A stretch of 47,211 nucleotides of DNA from Actinomycetota bacterium. Lineage in GTDB: Bacteria; Actinomycetota; Thermoleophilia; Solirubrobacterales; Solirubrobacteraceae. Below, one piece after another: positions 9,714 through 18,556 of the stretch (position 1 is its first letter; each line of letters begins with the position of its first letter). The position numbers and the translations under genes were made by a program. The notes beneath the pieces are model-generated. The model saw only the letters and a list, made by a program, of their open reading frames with translations. It ran no database searches and had not been told where the DNA came from. The stretch covers positions 8,845 to 56,055 of the forward strand of contig JADDQZ010000016.1 in NCBI GenBank assembly GCA_016781085.1, in the 5' to 3' direction.

Positions 9714-10823
9714 CTATCCGGCGGGAGTCGGGGTCGGAGTGTTCTTCGGCGCGGGCGCGTTCGAGCATAGGTCTGGTACCTGATAGCCCTCGGCGCACTC
9801 CGTCTTTTCTTTCCACCTGTTGTTGAAAGACTTCACGAAGGCCTGCAGTGCTTTGTCCTTCTTCTGACCGCCCAGCGTCTGCCGGATCGTCCCCCGAGAC
9901 TCAGCGAGCGTCTGCTGCGTTGCCTTGGTGGTCTTCTCGACTTCGAAGACGTAGTAGCCGAATTGGGTCTTGACCGGACCCACCAGCTGGTCCTTCTTCG
10001 CCTTGAACACGGCGCTCTGGAGGCCAGTGTCCTCGGTCCCTTCGGCGATCCCCTGGACCTTGCCGCCCGAGTTCTTGGTCGCCGGATCGACGGAGTATTT
10101 CTTGGCTACCTTCGCCCACGAGTCGCCACCCTCGAGCGCGGCGCGCGCCCGACGGGCTTTGGCCTTGTCGCGAGTCAGCACTACGCGGGCATCACGAGTC
10201 TCCGGTGTGCCGAATGTCTCGGTGTTTTCCTTGTAATAGGTAGCGACTTCGGCGTCTGAGACCTCGTCCTTGCCTTTGGTCACCTTCTCGGTGATCTTGT
10301 TGGCAAGCTCTGTGGTGCGTACCTGCTGCAGCAGCTGCGCTTCGGTCTGGCCGGACTGCTTGAGGAACGCCTTGTAATCCGCTTCCTTCGGGAATTGCTG
10401 CTTCTTCTGCGTTTCAAAGGATTTGCGGACTTCGGCGTCAGTCAGCTTGATGCCCTGCTCCTCGGCTTCCTTCTCGATCCAAGTGGAGTTGATCGTCGCC
10501 CCGAGAGCGGTGTTGCGCAGGTTCTCGTACTCCTGCTTGCACTGCGACTTGAGCGCCTCGTCGGTTATCTTCGGCTGCCCCTTGGCCGGCGGTGGCGTCT
10601 GCTTGCGCTTCGCCGCGATGCACGCCGTATAGGTGGGCGGCTTGGGTACCGTCGCACCCTGTTGCTTGGCGGCCAGAGTCATGTACTGGTTGAACTCGGT
10701 CTTCTCGATCGCCTCGCCGTCAACTTCGGCCACTGCGTCGTCCGAGACTCCTCCGCACGCCGTAAGGGCGACGGAAAGCGCGAGCAGAGAGAGCAGGGCG
10801 AGCAGGCGGATGAGTCTCGTCAT
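9714..10823 (-). CDS. SurA/PrsA-type peptidyl-prolyl isomerase lipoprotein
   Basis: 369 residues. The N-terminus is a lipoprotein signal (RLIRLLALLSLLALSVALTAC, trimmed here by the lipobox LTAC at about 19-22). A SurA-like helical N-domain follows (SDDAVAEVDGEAIEKTEFNQ). The parvulin-type PPIase domain is at about 205-305 (ETRDARVVLTRDKAKARRA, then AKKYSVDPATKNSGGKVQG and LVGPVKTQFGYYVFEV). A C-terminal helix and a Pro/Thr-rich tail end the protein. It should act outside the membrane in folding secreted proteins. Two extra Cys pairs (near TACIAA and SQCKQEYEN) could form disulfides. It lies between mfd and mazG. ATG start. Confidence 0.9.
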   Translation of the reverse strand: MTRLIRLLALLSLLALSVALTACGGVSDDAVAEVDGEAIEKTEFNQYMTLAAKQQGATVPKPPTYTACIAAKRKQTPPPAKGQPKITDEALKSQCKQEYENLRNTALGATINSTWIEKEAEEQGIKLTDAEVRKSFETQKKQQFPKEADYKAFLKQSGQTEAQLLQQVRTTELANKITEKVTKGKDEVSDAEVATYYKENTETFGTPETRDARVVLTRDKAKARRARAALEGGDSWAKVAKKYSVDPATKNSGGKVQGIAEGTEDTGLQSAVFKAKKDQLVGPVKTQFGYYVFEVEKTTKATQQTLAESRGTIRQTLGGQKKDKALQAFVKSFNNRWKEKTECAEGYQVPDLCSNAPAPKNTPTPTPAG

Positions 10824-10859
10824 AAGCGGGTTGAGGGTAGCGGACGTATGGACGCGGCT

Positions 10860-13800
10860 TCAGGCTGCTTCGCGCTGCACGGCCAAGAGCTTGTCGGCGA
10901 CTTCCACCACGGCGGGAAAGCGCTTGACCGGATCGTCGGGAACGCGGAAGGAAAGCTGCGAGCGTCCAGATTCATACAGCGCTCCCGGCATCTGTTGGCG
11001 CAGCTTGCGGGCGCGAACCGAATCGAGCTCGACCGGAGTGACCGACAAGCGCCCGGCGCGGAACGTGACCACGCGCGCCCCGGCTTGCCCGAGCTTGATC
11101 CGCGCCTGTTGCAGGGAGACCAGGTTTTCCAGCGGTTCGGGCAATTCCCCGAAGCGGTCGATGAGCTCCGTCCGCAGCTCTTCGAGATCGGAGTTCTCGC
11201 GCGCGGCCGCGATCCGCCGGTGCACGTCGACCTTGGCCTGCTCGTAGGGGATGTAGTCGGCGGGGACGTAGGCATCGACGTTGACGTCGAGGCGCACCGG
11301 TTCGGGCAGCTCCTCGCCCTCTTGCTCTCCGCCAAGCTCCTGGACGGCTTCGTCGAGCATCTGCATGTAGAGCTCAAAGCCGAGGGCCGCGACGTGCCCG
11401 GACTGCTCGTCTCCGAGCAGACTGCCGGCGCCACGCAGCTCGAGGTCGCGCATCGCGACTTTGAAGCCGGATCCGAGCTCGGTGTAATCAGACAGTGCCG
11501 ACAGACGGTCGGCGGCTTCCTTGGTCAGGGCAGCGGCGCTCGGATACAGCAGATACGCGTACGCGCGCTCGCGCGAGCGCCCGACGCGCCCGCGGATCTG
11601 GTAGAGCTGCGAGAGGCCGAAGAGGTCGGCGCGGTCGACGATGAGCGTGTTGGCCTGCGGAATGTCGATGCCGGATTCGATGATGCTCGTGGACACGAGA
11701 ACGTCCGCTTCGCCGCGGACGAAGCCCATCATCCGCTCCTCCAGCGTGTGCTCGTCCATTTGGCCGTGCGCCACTTCGAAGCGCAGCTTCGGGCACAGGG
11801 CGCGCAGCCGCTCGGCCGTCTCCTCGATGTCTTCGACGCGATTGTGCAGAAAGAAGGCCTGGCCCTCGCGCGCGACCTCGCGCTCGAGGGCCTGCTTGAC
11901 GAGCTGCTCGTCGTATTCGCCGACGTAGGTCTTCACCGGGCGCCGACCCTCGGGCGGCGTCTCGATCACGGTGATGTCGCGGATTCCCGCCATGGACATC
12001 TGCAAGGTGCGCGGGATCGGCGTCGCCGACATCGAGATCACGTCGACTTTGAGCTTGAGCTGGCGCAGCAGCTCCTTCTGCTTGACGCCGAAGCGCTGCT
12101 CCTCGTCGACGATCAGAAGCCCGAGCTCCTTGGCGCGCACGTCGCGCGAGAGGATGCGATGAGTGCCAATCAGGACGTCGACCTTGCCCTCGGAAAAGCG
12201 CTTGACCGCCTCGCGCTGCTGCGCAGCCGACAAAAAGCGGGAGACGTGCTCGACCGTGATGGGGTAGTCGCGCAGGCGCTCTGAAAACGTCCCGTAGTGC
12301 TGTTGGGCGAGGATCGTCGTCGGGACGAGTACCAGCACCTGCTTGCCGGCTTCGGCGGCTTTGAACGCGGCGCGCAGGGCGACTTCGGTCTTGCCGTAAC
12401 CGACGTCGCCGCAAATCAGCCGGTCCATCGGGCGCTCTGACTCCATGTCGGCCTTCACCTGGTCGATCGCTTCGCGCTGGTCAGGCGTCTCGGAATACGG
12501 GAAGCGGTCCTCGAACTCGCGCAACCAGTCCGAATCCGGCGGGAATGCGTGGCCGCGCCGGCGCCGGCGCTCGGCGTACAGGTTCAGCAGCTCCCCGGCC
12601 AGTTCCTGGGCGGCACGGCGCGCGCGTGCCTTCATCGTCTCCCAGCTCTTGCCTCCGAGCTTGGACAGCTGAGGATGGGCGGCGCCCGCGCCCATGTAGC
12701 GGGAGATCTTCGCCAGCTGCTCGACCGGCATGAAGACCTTGTCTGAGCCCTGGAACTCGAGTTCCAGGTAGTCGCGCGTGACCCCGGCCACGCTCTTGGT
12801 GTCGAACCCGGCGAAGCGTGCCACGCCGTGGTCCTCGTGCACCACGATGTCGCCCGTGCGCAGATCGGCGAACGAGCGCAGCAAGCCCCGGCCCTTGCGC
12901 GTGGTGGGCGTGGCAGCCCGGCGGCGGTGCAGCAGCCGATGCTCGGGAACCACCGCCAATTTCAGCTGCGGGGCGATGAAGCCGTCGCGCAGGCTGGCTT
13001 CGGCGAAGAGCAGGCCGTTCCCGTCGCCGGTGTCCCAACTCGCCCGCAAGCGGGCCAGGTTGTAAGCGGCCCGCTCTCCTGCGCCGCGCTGCGGCCACGA
13101 CACCAGGGTCTTGTAACCGGAGCGCACGAGCTTCTCGAGCTCCGGTTCGGCGACTTTGAGCGAGCGCGCAGCGAAGTCGGCGGCTTGGGCGCGGACTTCG
13201 ACCGACTGATCGGAAGAGATCGACGACAACCGCGCCGCCGCGCGCTTGTCCAGCGCCGCGCGGATGTCGTCGGGGCGGACGTAGAGGTGGTGAGCGTCCG
13301 TGTCGTGGAAGGCCGCGCAGACGTCTTCCCAGTGGTCTCGCAGCGCGGCTTCGACATCTTCTTCGGCAGCGATCAGGACCGTCGCCTCGCTGGGAAGCAG
13401 GTCGAGCAGCGGCAGGAAGCGGTCGACCGGCAGGAGCTCCGCGATGTCTGGGCGGTCCTCGTCCTGGGTGGCGGCCATCTCGGCCAGCTCGCGATGCTCG
13501 GGGGCCAACTCGGCCGCAGGTGCGATTTCGACGCGGTCGATGTCGCCGAGCGACCGCTGCGTGAACGTCGAAAACCAGCGCAGGGAGTCGATTTCAATGT
13601 CGAAGAGGTCGACGCGGACGGCGCGGTCTTCGGTCGCGGGATAGATGTCGAGCAGCCCGCCGCGAACGGCAAACTGGCCGCGTTCCTCGACTTGGTCGAC
13701 CCGCTCGTAACCCGCAGCCACCAGCTGGGCGGCGCATTCGTCGACGTCAAGCAGGTCGCCCTTGCGCAGGACAAAGCCGTGCGGGCGCAACGCCGGGTCA

Positions 13801-14189
13801 GGCACTTTCTCCGACAGCGCCACGGCGGACACCACGACCACCGGTGCTTCCGTGCCCTCGGAACGCTCAAGCAGCGAGTCGAGCGCCGCGACGCGCAGCC
13901 CGACGAGGTGCGGCGGCGGCGCAAGGTGCGACTCGTAGGTGACACCGCGGCTTGGGTAGAAGCGGACGGTACGCGGCTTGAGCCATGTGCGCAGGTCCGA
14001 CGCGAGGTCGCGCGCCGCGCGGTCGTCGCCCGCGACGACGAGCGTGGCCTGGCGCGGGTTGCGGTCAGCGAGCGCCGCGGTGACGAACGCGCGCGCGGAG
14101 AACGAGACGAACGCCCTCCCGCCCTGGTCGGCCAGGCGAGTGGCGTCCTTGTCGTATTCGAGGTGGCGTAGGAGAGGGCGAAGCGACAT
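10860..14189 (-). CDS. mfd: transcription-repair coupling factor Mfd
   Basis: About 1,109 residues, full length. The UvrB-homology region occupies roughly 25-330, a CarD-like RNA-polymerase-interaction module starts at GDIVVHEDHGVARF (about 450), and the RecG-like helicase has Walker A GDVGYGKTE (about 598), TTILAQQHY, the DEEQ box (about 699), SATPIPRTLQMSM and later helicase motifs. A C-terminal TRCF domain holds LDVNVDAYVPADYIP. Mfd removes RNA polymerase stalled at lesions and recruits UvrA. I chose the ATG at 14189 (MSLRPLLRHLEYD); a GTG four codons earlier (14201) is also open. It precedes the foldase gene by 36 bases and follows pth in gene order, with the DUF4383 gene set in between on the other strand. 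Confidence 0.97.
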   Translation of the reverse strand: MSLRPLLRHLEYDKDATRLADQGGRAFVSFSARAFVTAALADRNPRQATLVVAGDDRAARDLASDLRTWLKPRTVRFYPSRGVTYESHLAPPPHLVGLRVAALDSLLERSEGTEAPVVVVSAVALSEKVPDPALRPHGFVLRKGDLLDVDECAAQLVAAGYERVDQVEERGQFAVRGGLLDIYPATEDRAVRVDLFDIEIDSLRWFSTFTQRSLGDIDRVEIAPAAELAPEHRELAEMAATQDEDRPDIAELLPVDRFLPLLDLLPSEATVLIAAEEDVEAALRDHWEDVCAAFHDTDAHHLYVRPDDIRAALDKRAAARLSSISSDQSVEVRAQAADFAARSLKVAEPELEKLVRSGYKTLVSWPQRGAGERAAYNLARLRASWDTGDGNGLLFAEASLRDGFIAPQLKLAVVPEHRLLHRRRAATPTTRKGRGLLRSFADLRTGDIVVHEDHGVARFAGFDTKSVAGVTRDYLELEFQGSDKVFMPVEQLAKISRYMGAGAAHPQLSKLGGKSWETMKARARRAAQELAGELLNLYAERRRRRGHAFPPDSDWLREFEDRFPYSETPDQREAIDQVKADMESERPMDRLICGDVGYGKTEVALRAAFKAAEAGKQVLVLVPTTILAQQHYGTFSERLRDYPITVEHVSRFLSAAQQREAVKRFSEGKVDVLIGTHRILSRDVRAKELGLLIVDEEQRFGVKQKELLRQLKLKVDVISMSATPIPRTLQMSMAGIRDITVIETPPEGRRPVKTYVGEYDEQLVKQALEREVAREGQAFFLHNRVEDIEETAERLRALCPKLRFEVAHGQMDEHTLEERMMGFVRGEADVLVSTSIIESGIDIPQANTLIVDRADLFGLSQLYQIRGRVGRSRERAYAYLLYPSAAALTKEAADRLSALSDYTELGSGFKVAMRDLELRGAGSLLGDEQSGHVAALGFELYMQMLDEAVQELGGEQEGEELPEPVRLDVNVDAYVPADYIPYEQAKVDVHRRIAAARENSDLEELRTELIDRFGELPEPLENLVSLQQARIKLGQAGARVVTFRAGRLSVTPVELDSVRARKLRQQMPGALYESGRSQLSFRVPDDPVKRFPAVVEVADKLLAVQREAA

Positions 14190-14334
14190 GCGAGTGGGCA
14201 CACCAGCGAACCGCCCGGGCGGGCGGGCGGCGTGGCAAGGAGTCTATGAACCCCCGCTGCCCCGTCTTCGTACATAGGAGTGACGGCGGTGGCGATCGAC
14301 CATAAACCTGGCGTAAAGGAAACGTCATTTCGAC

Positions 14335-14361
14335 GCTTAGCAAAAGGTCAGATCGGGGTAT
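14335..14361 (+). promoter_or_regulatory. possible SigB-type promoter upstream of the DUF4383 gene
   Basis: GGGTAT at 14356-14361 matches the -10 box used by actinobacterial general-stress sigma factors, with GCTT (GNNT type) at 14335-14338. The spacer of 17 is one base longer than usual. It lies 41 bases before the ATG at 14403, which has AGGAGGG six bases upstream. Weak evidence. Confidence 0.25.
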
Positions 14362-14402
14362 CACCGCTTTAAGAAACCTTTAGTAGTTCGATAGGAGGGC
14401 CC

Positions 14403-14957
14403 ATGGCTCCACACCAAGGCAGGTACGGAAACGACGCGAAGCAGGGACGCACGCCAGCGCAGTGGTACTGCCTGCTGGCCGGAGCGGCGCTGCTGCTCGC
14501 AGGTCTGCTCGGCTTCCTGGTCAACGCGAGCTTCGGCATCGGATCCGTGCCGAACGGCAACGTCCAGGGCGGTTCTCTGCTCGGCTTCGAAGTCAACGGC
14601 TGGCACAACATCGTTCACCTCGCTTCGGGCGTCGTCCTGCTCGCCGCTGCGAGTAAGCGCCCCTCCGCCAAGGCCGTCGCCCTCGCATTCGGCCTGGTCT
14701 ACGGCCTCGTCGCCATCCTCGGCCTGATCGACGGCAAGGACATCCTCGGCATCATCCCGGTCAACGGCCCCGACAACGCCCTGCACGTCGCGCTCGCCGC
14801 TCTCGGCATCATCGCTGCACTGATGTCCAAGACCCGCAAGCACACCAACGACACGACGGGCATCGCTGGCGACGACCGCAGCGGCCGCTTCGTAAAGGAC
14901 GGGTCCACGACGGATCGCACCACCACTGGCACGGGCACTGGCTCCACCGCCAGGTAA
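14403..14957 (+). CDS. DUF4383 family membrane protein
   Basis: 184 residues. There are four membrane segments: 20-42 (CLLAGAALLLAGLLGFLV), about 62-80 (containing the family motif GWHNIVHLASG), 88-108 and 118-140 (containing NALHVALAALGII). The two His-containing motifs GWHNxxH and NALHxxL are typical of DUF4383, an actinobacterial family of unknown function that is often stress-associated. A polar Thr/Gly/Ser-rich tail of about 40 residues follows in the cytoplasm. The ATG at 14403 has a strong ribosome site. It is a single-gene plus-strand unit between mfd and pth, with a terminator directly after it. Confidence 0.88.
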   Translation: MAPHQGRYGNDAKQGRTPAQWYCLLAGAALLLAGLLGFLVNASFGIGSVPNGNVQGGSLLGFEVNGWHNIVHLASGVVLLAAASKRPSAKAVALAFGLVYGLVAILGLIDGKDILGIIPVNGPDNALHVALAALGIIAALMSKTRKHTNDTTGIAGDDRSGRFVKDGSTTDRTTTGTGTGSTAR

Positions 14958-14974
14958 GCAAAAGCAAGTCGCTT

Positions 14975-15000
14975 GACGGCCGTGGTCCGCCGCGGCCGTC
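14975..15000. repeat. inverted repeat after the DUF4383 gene
   Basis: GACGGCCG (14975-14982) and CGGCCGTC (14993-15000) form a perfect 8-base-pair stem with a 10-base loop, directly before the stronger terminator hairpin. It may be a first termination or RNA-stability element. Confidence 0.5.
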
Positions 15001-15010
15001 ACATCTACCA

Positions 15011-15045
15011 AAAGGGTCGTCCGGCTTTGTCGGACGGCCCTTTTT
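15011..15045 (+). terminator. intrinsic terminator, probably bidirectional
   Basis: AGGGTCGTCCG, a 7-base loop and CGGACGGCCCT make an 11-base-pair stem with one U.G pair, followed by a T run (15041-15045). On the other strand the same hairpin is followed by CTTTTGG, so it could also stop transcription coming from pth. It lies between convergent genes. Confidence 0.85.
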
Positions 15046-15101
15046 GCTGTTGCGGCCGACCGGGAACCGGGAGACACTCGACCGCTACTGCGGCCGGCTG
15101 G

Positions 15102-15680
15102 CTAGGCGTCCCCGGGCGACTGCTCGAGCAAGTGCTCCACTTCGTCGGCTGCCCTGCCGATCAGGTCCGCCACTTCAGAGACGGTCTGTCGCCAGCGGCC
15201 GAGCACGTACGCGGCGACGATCTCTGGATCGGTCGAGTCGGGCCGCCCAACTCCGACCCGGATGCGGTGAAAGTCCACCCCGCCAAGCTCGCGCTTGAGT
15301 GACTTCAAGCCGTTATGGCCGGCGAGCCCGCCGCCGAGGCGCGAGCGAATCTCACCGAACTTGAGGTCGATCTCGTCGTGGACGACGATCAAATGGCCGT
15401 GGTCGAGCTTGTAGGCGCCGCAAGCGGGGCCGACTGAACGCCCGGCCTCGTTCATATACGTCTGCGGCAGCAAGACAGCGACCCGCGGACCTCCGGGTCG
15501 CGTCCTGCCTTCACTCAGCTCGCCGGCGTACTTGTTGCGCGGCTTGGCCAGATCCCAACGGCGAACGAGCTCTCGCGCGACGTCGAAGCCGACGTTGTGC
15601 GGCGTCCCCGCATAACGCGGCCCGGGGTTGCCCAGGCCGGCGATCAGCCAGTCGACCGGAGCGCCCGTGAAGGGCTTCAG
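15102..15680 (-). CDS. pth: peptidyl-tRNA hydrolase
   Basis: 192 residues, the normal size, recycling peptidyl-tRNA. The frame contains WLIAGLGNPGPRYAGTPHN (about 12-30, with the catalytic His), LLPQTYMNEAG, VVHDEIDLKFGEIR (catalytic Asp), GGGLAGHNGLKSL and RVGVGRP. There is no ATG, GTG or TTG between the L25 stop and GLGNPG. The first usable codon is CTG at 15680-15678, which overlaps the L25 stop as CTGA; a TTG at 15473 would lose the whole N-terminal half and the active site. CTG is therefore taken as the start, by inference. It directly follows the L25 gene, the same order as ctc-pth in Bacillus. Confidence 0.92.
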   Translation of the reverse strand: MKPFTGAPVDWLIAGLGNPGPRYAGTPHNVGFDVARELVRRWDLAKPRNKYAGELSEGRTRPGGPRVAVLLPQTYMNEAGRSVGPACGAYKLDHGHLIVVHDEIDLKFGEIRSRLGGGLAGHNGLKSLKRELGGVDFHRIRVGVGRPDSTDPEIVAAYVLGRWRQTVSEVADLIGRAADEVEHLLEQSPGDA

Positions 15681-16378
15681 GAGTCGTCGGAGGCGCCGGA
15701 CGCGTCCGACCCCTCTTGCGCTTCTTCGGCCGTGTCGCCGGAGGCCTGGGCTTCGGCCTGCTCCTGGTCACCCACGAGCTGGGTTTCGAGGTCGATCCCG
15801 TCCTCGACCGGATCAAGCGTCGGAGCGGTGATCGTCACCGCGACGGCTTCTGGTTCGTCGAGCAGCGTGACACCACGTGGCGGCACTAGATCTGAAACCG
15901 GAACGGTCGCGTTGACTTCGAGCTCTGAGACGTCGTGCTCGATGGTGTCCGGAACATCACCGGGCAAGGCTTCGACGTTGAGTTGAACCAGTTCCTGGTT
16001 GAGGATGCCACCGGCCTTGACGCCAGGCGCTACATCGGCGCCGGTCAACGCCAGCGTCACCGTCGTCTGGATCTTCTCGTCCATCCGCACGATCTGGAGG
16101 TCGAGGTGCACGACCTCGGAGCGGACTGGGTGCCGCTGTAGGTCTTTGACCATGACGGGCACGGAAGCGCCACCATCGAGGCTGACCTCGACGACCGCAT
16201 GGGCGTGAGCGAGCGTGTTACGCAATATCCGCGCGTCGACGGCGAAGGTCTGAGGCTCGGTGCCCGTGCCATAGATGATGCCGGGGACCTTGCCCTCCCG
16301 GCGGAGGCGGCGAGCGGCGCGACTGCCTTCGGGGGCGCGCGCGGCGAGCTCGAGTGTCGTCGTGTCAGAAGCGGCCAT
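15677..16378 (-). CDS. rplY: 50S ribosomal protein L25, CTC/TL5 type
   Basis: 233 residues from the ATG at 16378. The N-terminal 5S-rRNA-binding domain is recognised by LELAAR, GSRAARRLRREGKVPGIIYG (the basic loop) and VPVMVKDLQRHPVRSEVVHLD. The C-terminal beta domain runs to about 190 (VPVSDLVPPRGVTLLDEPE). An acidic, Ser-rich tail of about 40 residues ends it. The long form is called general stress protein CTC in Bacillus. The frame is open upstream to 16465 but those residues are not family-like. TAGGAT 11 bases before the ATG is a possible -10 box that would give a very short or absent leader. Confidence 0.95.
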   Translation of the reverse strand: MAASDTTTLELAARAPEGSRAARRLRREGKVPGIIYGTGTEPQTFAVDARILRNTLAHAHAVVEVSLDGGASVPVMVKDLQRHPVRSEVVHLDLQIVRMDEKIQTTVTLALTGADVAPGVKAGGILNQELVQLNVEALPGDVPDTIEHDVSELEVNATVPVSDLVPPRGVTLLDEPEAVAVTITAPTLDPVEDGIDLETQLVGDQEQAEAQASGDTAEEAQEGSDASGASDDS

Positions 16379-16881
16379 GAGGACCGCGGATCCTAGCGAA
16401 ATCTGGTCCGCGCGCTGTCTCGGAACGCGTCGTCTGGTGCACGCAGCGCGTTGTCCGGGTAACACTTACCCGGTGCTCGCAGACGGCGTATTGATCTTCG
16501 GAGTCATCCACCTCGCCATGGTCTGCATGGCTGCAGGACTTTTTCTGATGCTCGTGCGTTCCGAACGGCACCAGCGTTGGAACGGCGATCAAGGTGATTC
16601 CGACGACGACGGAGGCGATGGCGGAGGCAACCAGCCGTTGCATTGGTCGCCGAAGCCGCGACCGTCCGGGACGCTTCCACTGCGAGACGCCGAGCAGGCT
16701 TCCTTGCGGTTGCGCGGGCGCGGCTCGCTGGCCGAGAGTCACCGTGAGCGCCGGCGGCGCCCCGCCCACACGCCGTCTCCATCCCCTGCCCGGCGACCAC
16801 AGCGCGTCGGCTGACGCTTAGAACGCCCCTGACGACTTAGAGATCGGTGGTTCAGCGCGTCCGGTGAACCGCCGGCGGACG
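16379..16881. other. 502-base stretch without a convincing gene
   Basis: Both strands are open here in the same codon register: a minus frame containing MQRLVASAIASVVVG (from 16643, ending at 16365) and a plus frame containing LADGVLIFGVIHLAM (from about 16473 to 16814). Each has one hydrophobic stretch, but neither has a ribosome site, a clear third-base GC bias over the other, or a recognisable family, and the remainder of each is unusual in composition. I leave it uncalled. The leader and promoter of the L25 gene should lie at its left end. Confidence 0.4.
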
Positions 16882-17421
16882 TCAGGGGCAGCTTGCTGCC
16901 GCCGGGATGGGGTCAGACAGCGACAGCAGCTCGATCTCGGGCGCCGCCATTATCCCGCTGCGCCTCACTCCGACACATTGAACGACAGGACGGCCCGGGG
17001 CCACCCGCCAAGCGACGCGACCTGTGCCGGTGTGCACGGTAGGAGTGATGCGAACCGAAGGCTCGTAGGCGAGAATCTCCAACCGCCCACGGCGCGCGAG
17101 TTCCCGCGTACGGGCGCGGGTGAGAGAAACGCAGGCGGGCTCGCGCCGGCACGCCGGAAGGGCGGCGATCACCTGCTCGCTGTGACCTTGCGCCTGTGCG
17201 CGCACCACATCGGCAACACGAGCCCTCTCCACGCTGGCGCCACTGAGTCCGCGCGCGAGCAGGAACGAGGCGATCAAAAAGCCGACGACACCGAACCCGA
17301 TCGCCGTCATGACCGCACGGCGCCTTCGCCTGCGGACCGTCGGCACCGCCGTTACCTCAGCAAGCGGGTCATCGGGCGGCTCGCCGAAAGCCTCCGGTGA
17401 ACGCGCTGAGCGTGACGGCAT
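16882..17421 (-). CDS. hypothetical single-pass membrane protein with an outer domain
   Basis: 179 residues from the ATG at 17421; a TTG at 17445 would add eight. A polar N-terminus ends in a run of six Arg (about 29-34). One membrane helix follows (AVMTAIGFGVVGFLIASFLL, about 35-55). About 115 residues are then expected outside. That part has Cys pairs (LPACRREPACVSL, later VVQCVG and SCP) that could form disulfides, and beta-strand-like segments (RITPTVHTGTGRVAWRVAPG). No family is recognised. It sits between prs and the L25 gene on the same strand. Confidence 0.65.
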   Translation of the reverse strand: MPSRSARSPEAFGEPPDDPLAEVTAVPTVRRRRRRAVMTAIGFGVVGFLIASFLLARGLSGASVERARVADVVRAQAQGHSEQVIAALPACRREPACVSLTRARTRELARRGRLEILAYEPSVRITPTVHTGTGRVAWRVAPGRPVVQCVGVRRSGIMAAPEIELLSLSDPIPAAASCP

Positions 17422-17476
17422 CCTTCGCAGGTTAGTAACGGTCAAGCGCCGGCATGGCGCCGCGCCCTACGAGAAC

Positions 17477-18166
17477 TCACTCGTCACCGGAAATCTCGAG
17501 GAAGCGCCGCACCGATGCCTCTTGGTGGCGGAGCTGCTCGCGGGAGAGACGCGCGCGTTCAGCGGCAGCGCGGAGGAAGTCGTCGATGCAATCCTCGGGA
17601 TCGCCCGATAGCGGATATATCCGGGTGACGTCGGATTGCGCGCAAGCAATCCCCGCCGGCGGACGTCCGTCTGCCAGCGGCCTCGCTTCGCACACGGCGG
17701 TGACCGTCAAACCCTTGTCGGGCGCCACCAGCGCCGCCGGCAGCAAGCGATGCGCCGGCAGGTTCGCGTCGATGTTGACGCGCCTGTCGAGCTTCACGGA
17801 GCTCCCGATGAGCTCTTGCAGCGATTCCCGCCACAACTCGAGCACCGTGTCGGCGCTGACCAGGGCGTCGCGAATGGTCGCTGCCTGCTCGGCGTAGAGC
17901 TTCTCGGCGTCATCGCGGTCTTCGGCGGCCGCGAGGTCCAGGTCGCAAGGCACACGCAGCAGATCGTTGCCTTTGACGGCGTCCCCGGCTCCCCGGCGCC
18001 CGTGCGCCACATACGTCTGGAGCGTTGCGAGATCGCGGCGGCCGTGGAAGACGACCGTGAGTGCCCCGCAGAGAGGCAGGCCGCCGACTTTCAAGGCCAC
18101 CGCGACAGAGGCTTCAGGTTCGGTCAGGGCCCGTCGCAACAGGGCGTCGGCTTCGTGTTCTTGCAT
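17477..18166 (-). CDS. conserved hypothetical protein, 229 residues
   Basis: The ATG at 18166 has AGGAG seven bases upstream; the frame is open to 18400 but that part overlaps the plus-strand DUF4235 gene and is unlike coding sequence. The N-terminal third (SVAVALKVGGLPLCGALTVV) could be beta-rich; the middle is helical and charged (DRDDAEKLYAEQAATIRDAL); the end is a helical ARLSREQLRHQEASVRRFLE. No signal peptide or membrane segment, and no catalytic motif that I recognise. Codons are GC-rich at the third base, which supports a real gene. It is divergent from the DUF4235 gene (108 bases) and precedes the small membrane-protein gene on the same strand. Confidence 0.65.
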   Translation of the reverse strand: MQEHEADALLRRALTEPEASVAVALKVGGLPLCGALTVVFHGRRDLATLQTYVAHGRRGAGDAVKGNDLLRVPCDLDLAAAEDRDDAEKLYAEQAATIRDALVSADTVLELWRESLQELIGSSVKLDRRVNIDANLPAHRLLPAALVAPDKGLTVTAVCEARPLADGRPPAGIACAQSDVTRIYPLSGDPEDCIDDFLRAAAERARLSREQLRHQEASVRRFLEISGDE

Positions 18167-18274
18167 CGTCGGCTCCTGAAAGAAGTATCGGCAGACCGTG
18201 CGCGAATTGTTACTAATTACCCGTACCAGCGGCGATCCCTGCGACGAAGCGGCAAGCCCGTTAGGCTGGCGAGC

Positions 18275-18550
18275 GTGAAGCTGATCTATAAGCCCATCGG
18301 CATCGTCCTCGGCCTCTTTGGGGCATTGCTCGGCCGGCGGCTGTTCAACTTCGCGTGGTCGAAGATCGACGCAGAAGATCCGCCCAAGGCGACCACCCAA
18401 GAAGTGTCCTGGCAGAAACTCCTGACCGCGGCTGCGCTACAGGGCATGATCTTCAAGACGACGCGCGTCGTCGTCGATCGCTACGGCGCTCGCAGCTGGG
18501 CGTATCTGACCGGGACCTGGCCGGGCGAGAAGCGTCCGGACCGGAAGTAG
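18275..18550 (+). CDS. DUF4235 family membrane protein
   Basis: 91 residues from a GTG at 18275 (KLIYKPIGIVLGLFGALLGR). The family layout is complete: a first membrane helix, then FAWSKI, DPPKATTQEVSWQKLLTAAA (conserved DPPKAT plus amphipathic or second membrane helix), LQGMIFKTTRVVVDR and the closing GTWPGE. DUF4235 is a small actinobacterial family of unknown function. It is the only plus-strand gene in this part and ends six bases from the stop of the antitoxin-like gene. Confidence 0.88.
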   Translation: MKLIYKPIGIVLGLFGALLGRRLFNFAWSKIDAEDPPKATTQEVSWQKLLTAAALQGMIFKTTRVVVDRYGARSWAYLTGTWPGEKRPDRK

Positions 18551-18556
18551 CCGGCG

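Noticed and set aside
10395-12284. 629-residue open frame on the plus strand
   Set aside because: It lies antisense to the foldase and mfd genes, which are certain. Its composition (His-, Arg- and Asp-rich, no domain) is that of a shadow frame in GC-rich DNA.
12828-14171. 447-residue plus-strand frame opposite mfd
   Set aside because: Shadow of mfd; no family resemblance.
14208-14228. GC-rich palindrome upstream of mfd as an operator
   Set aside because: Runs of CCCGGG-type repeats are expected in this base composition; no second copy or protein partner is seen.
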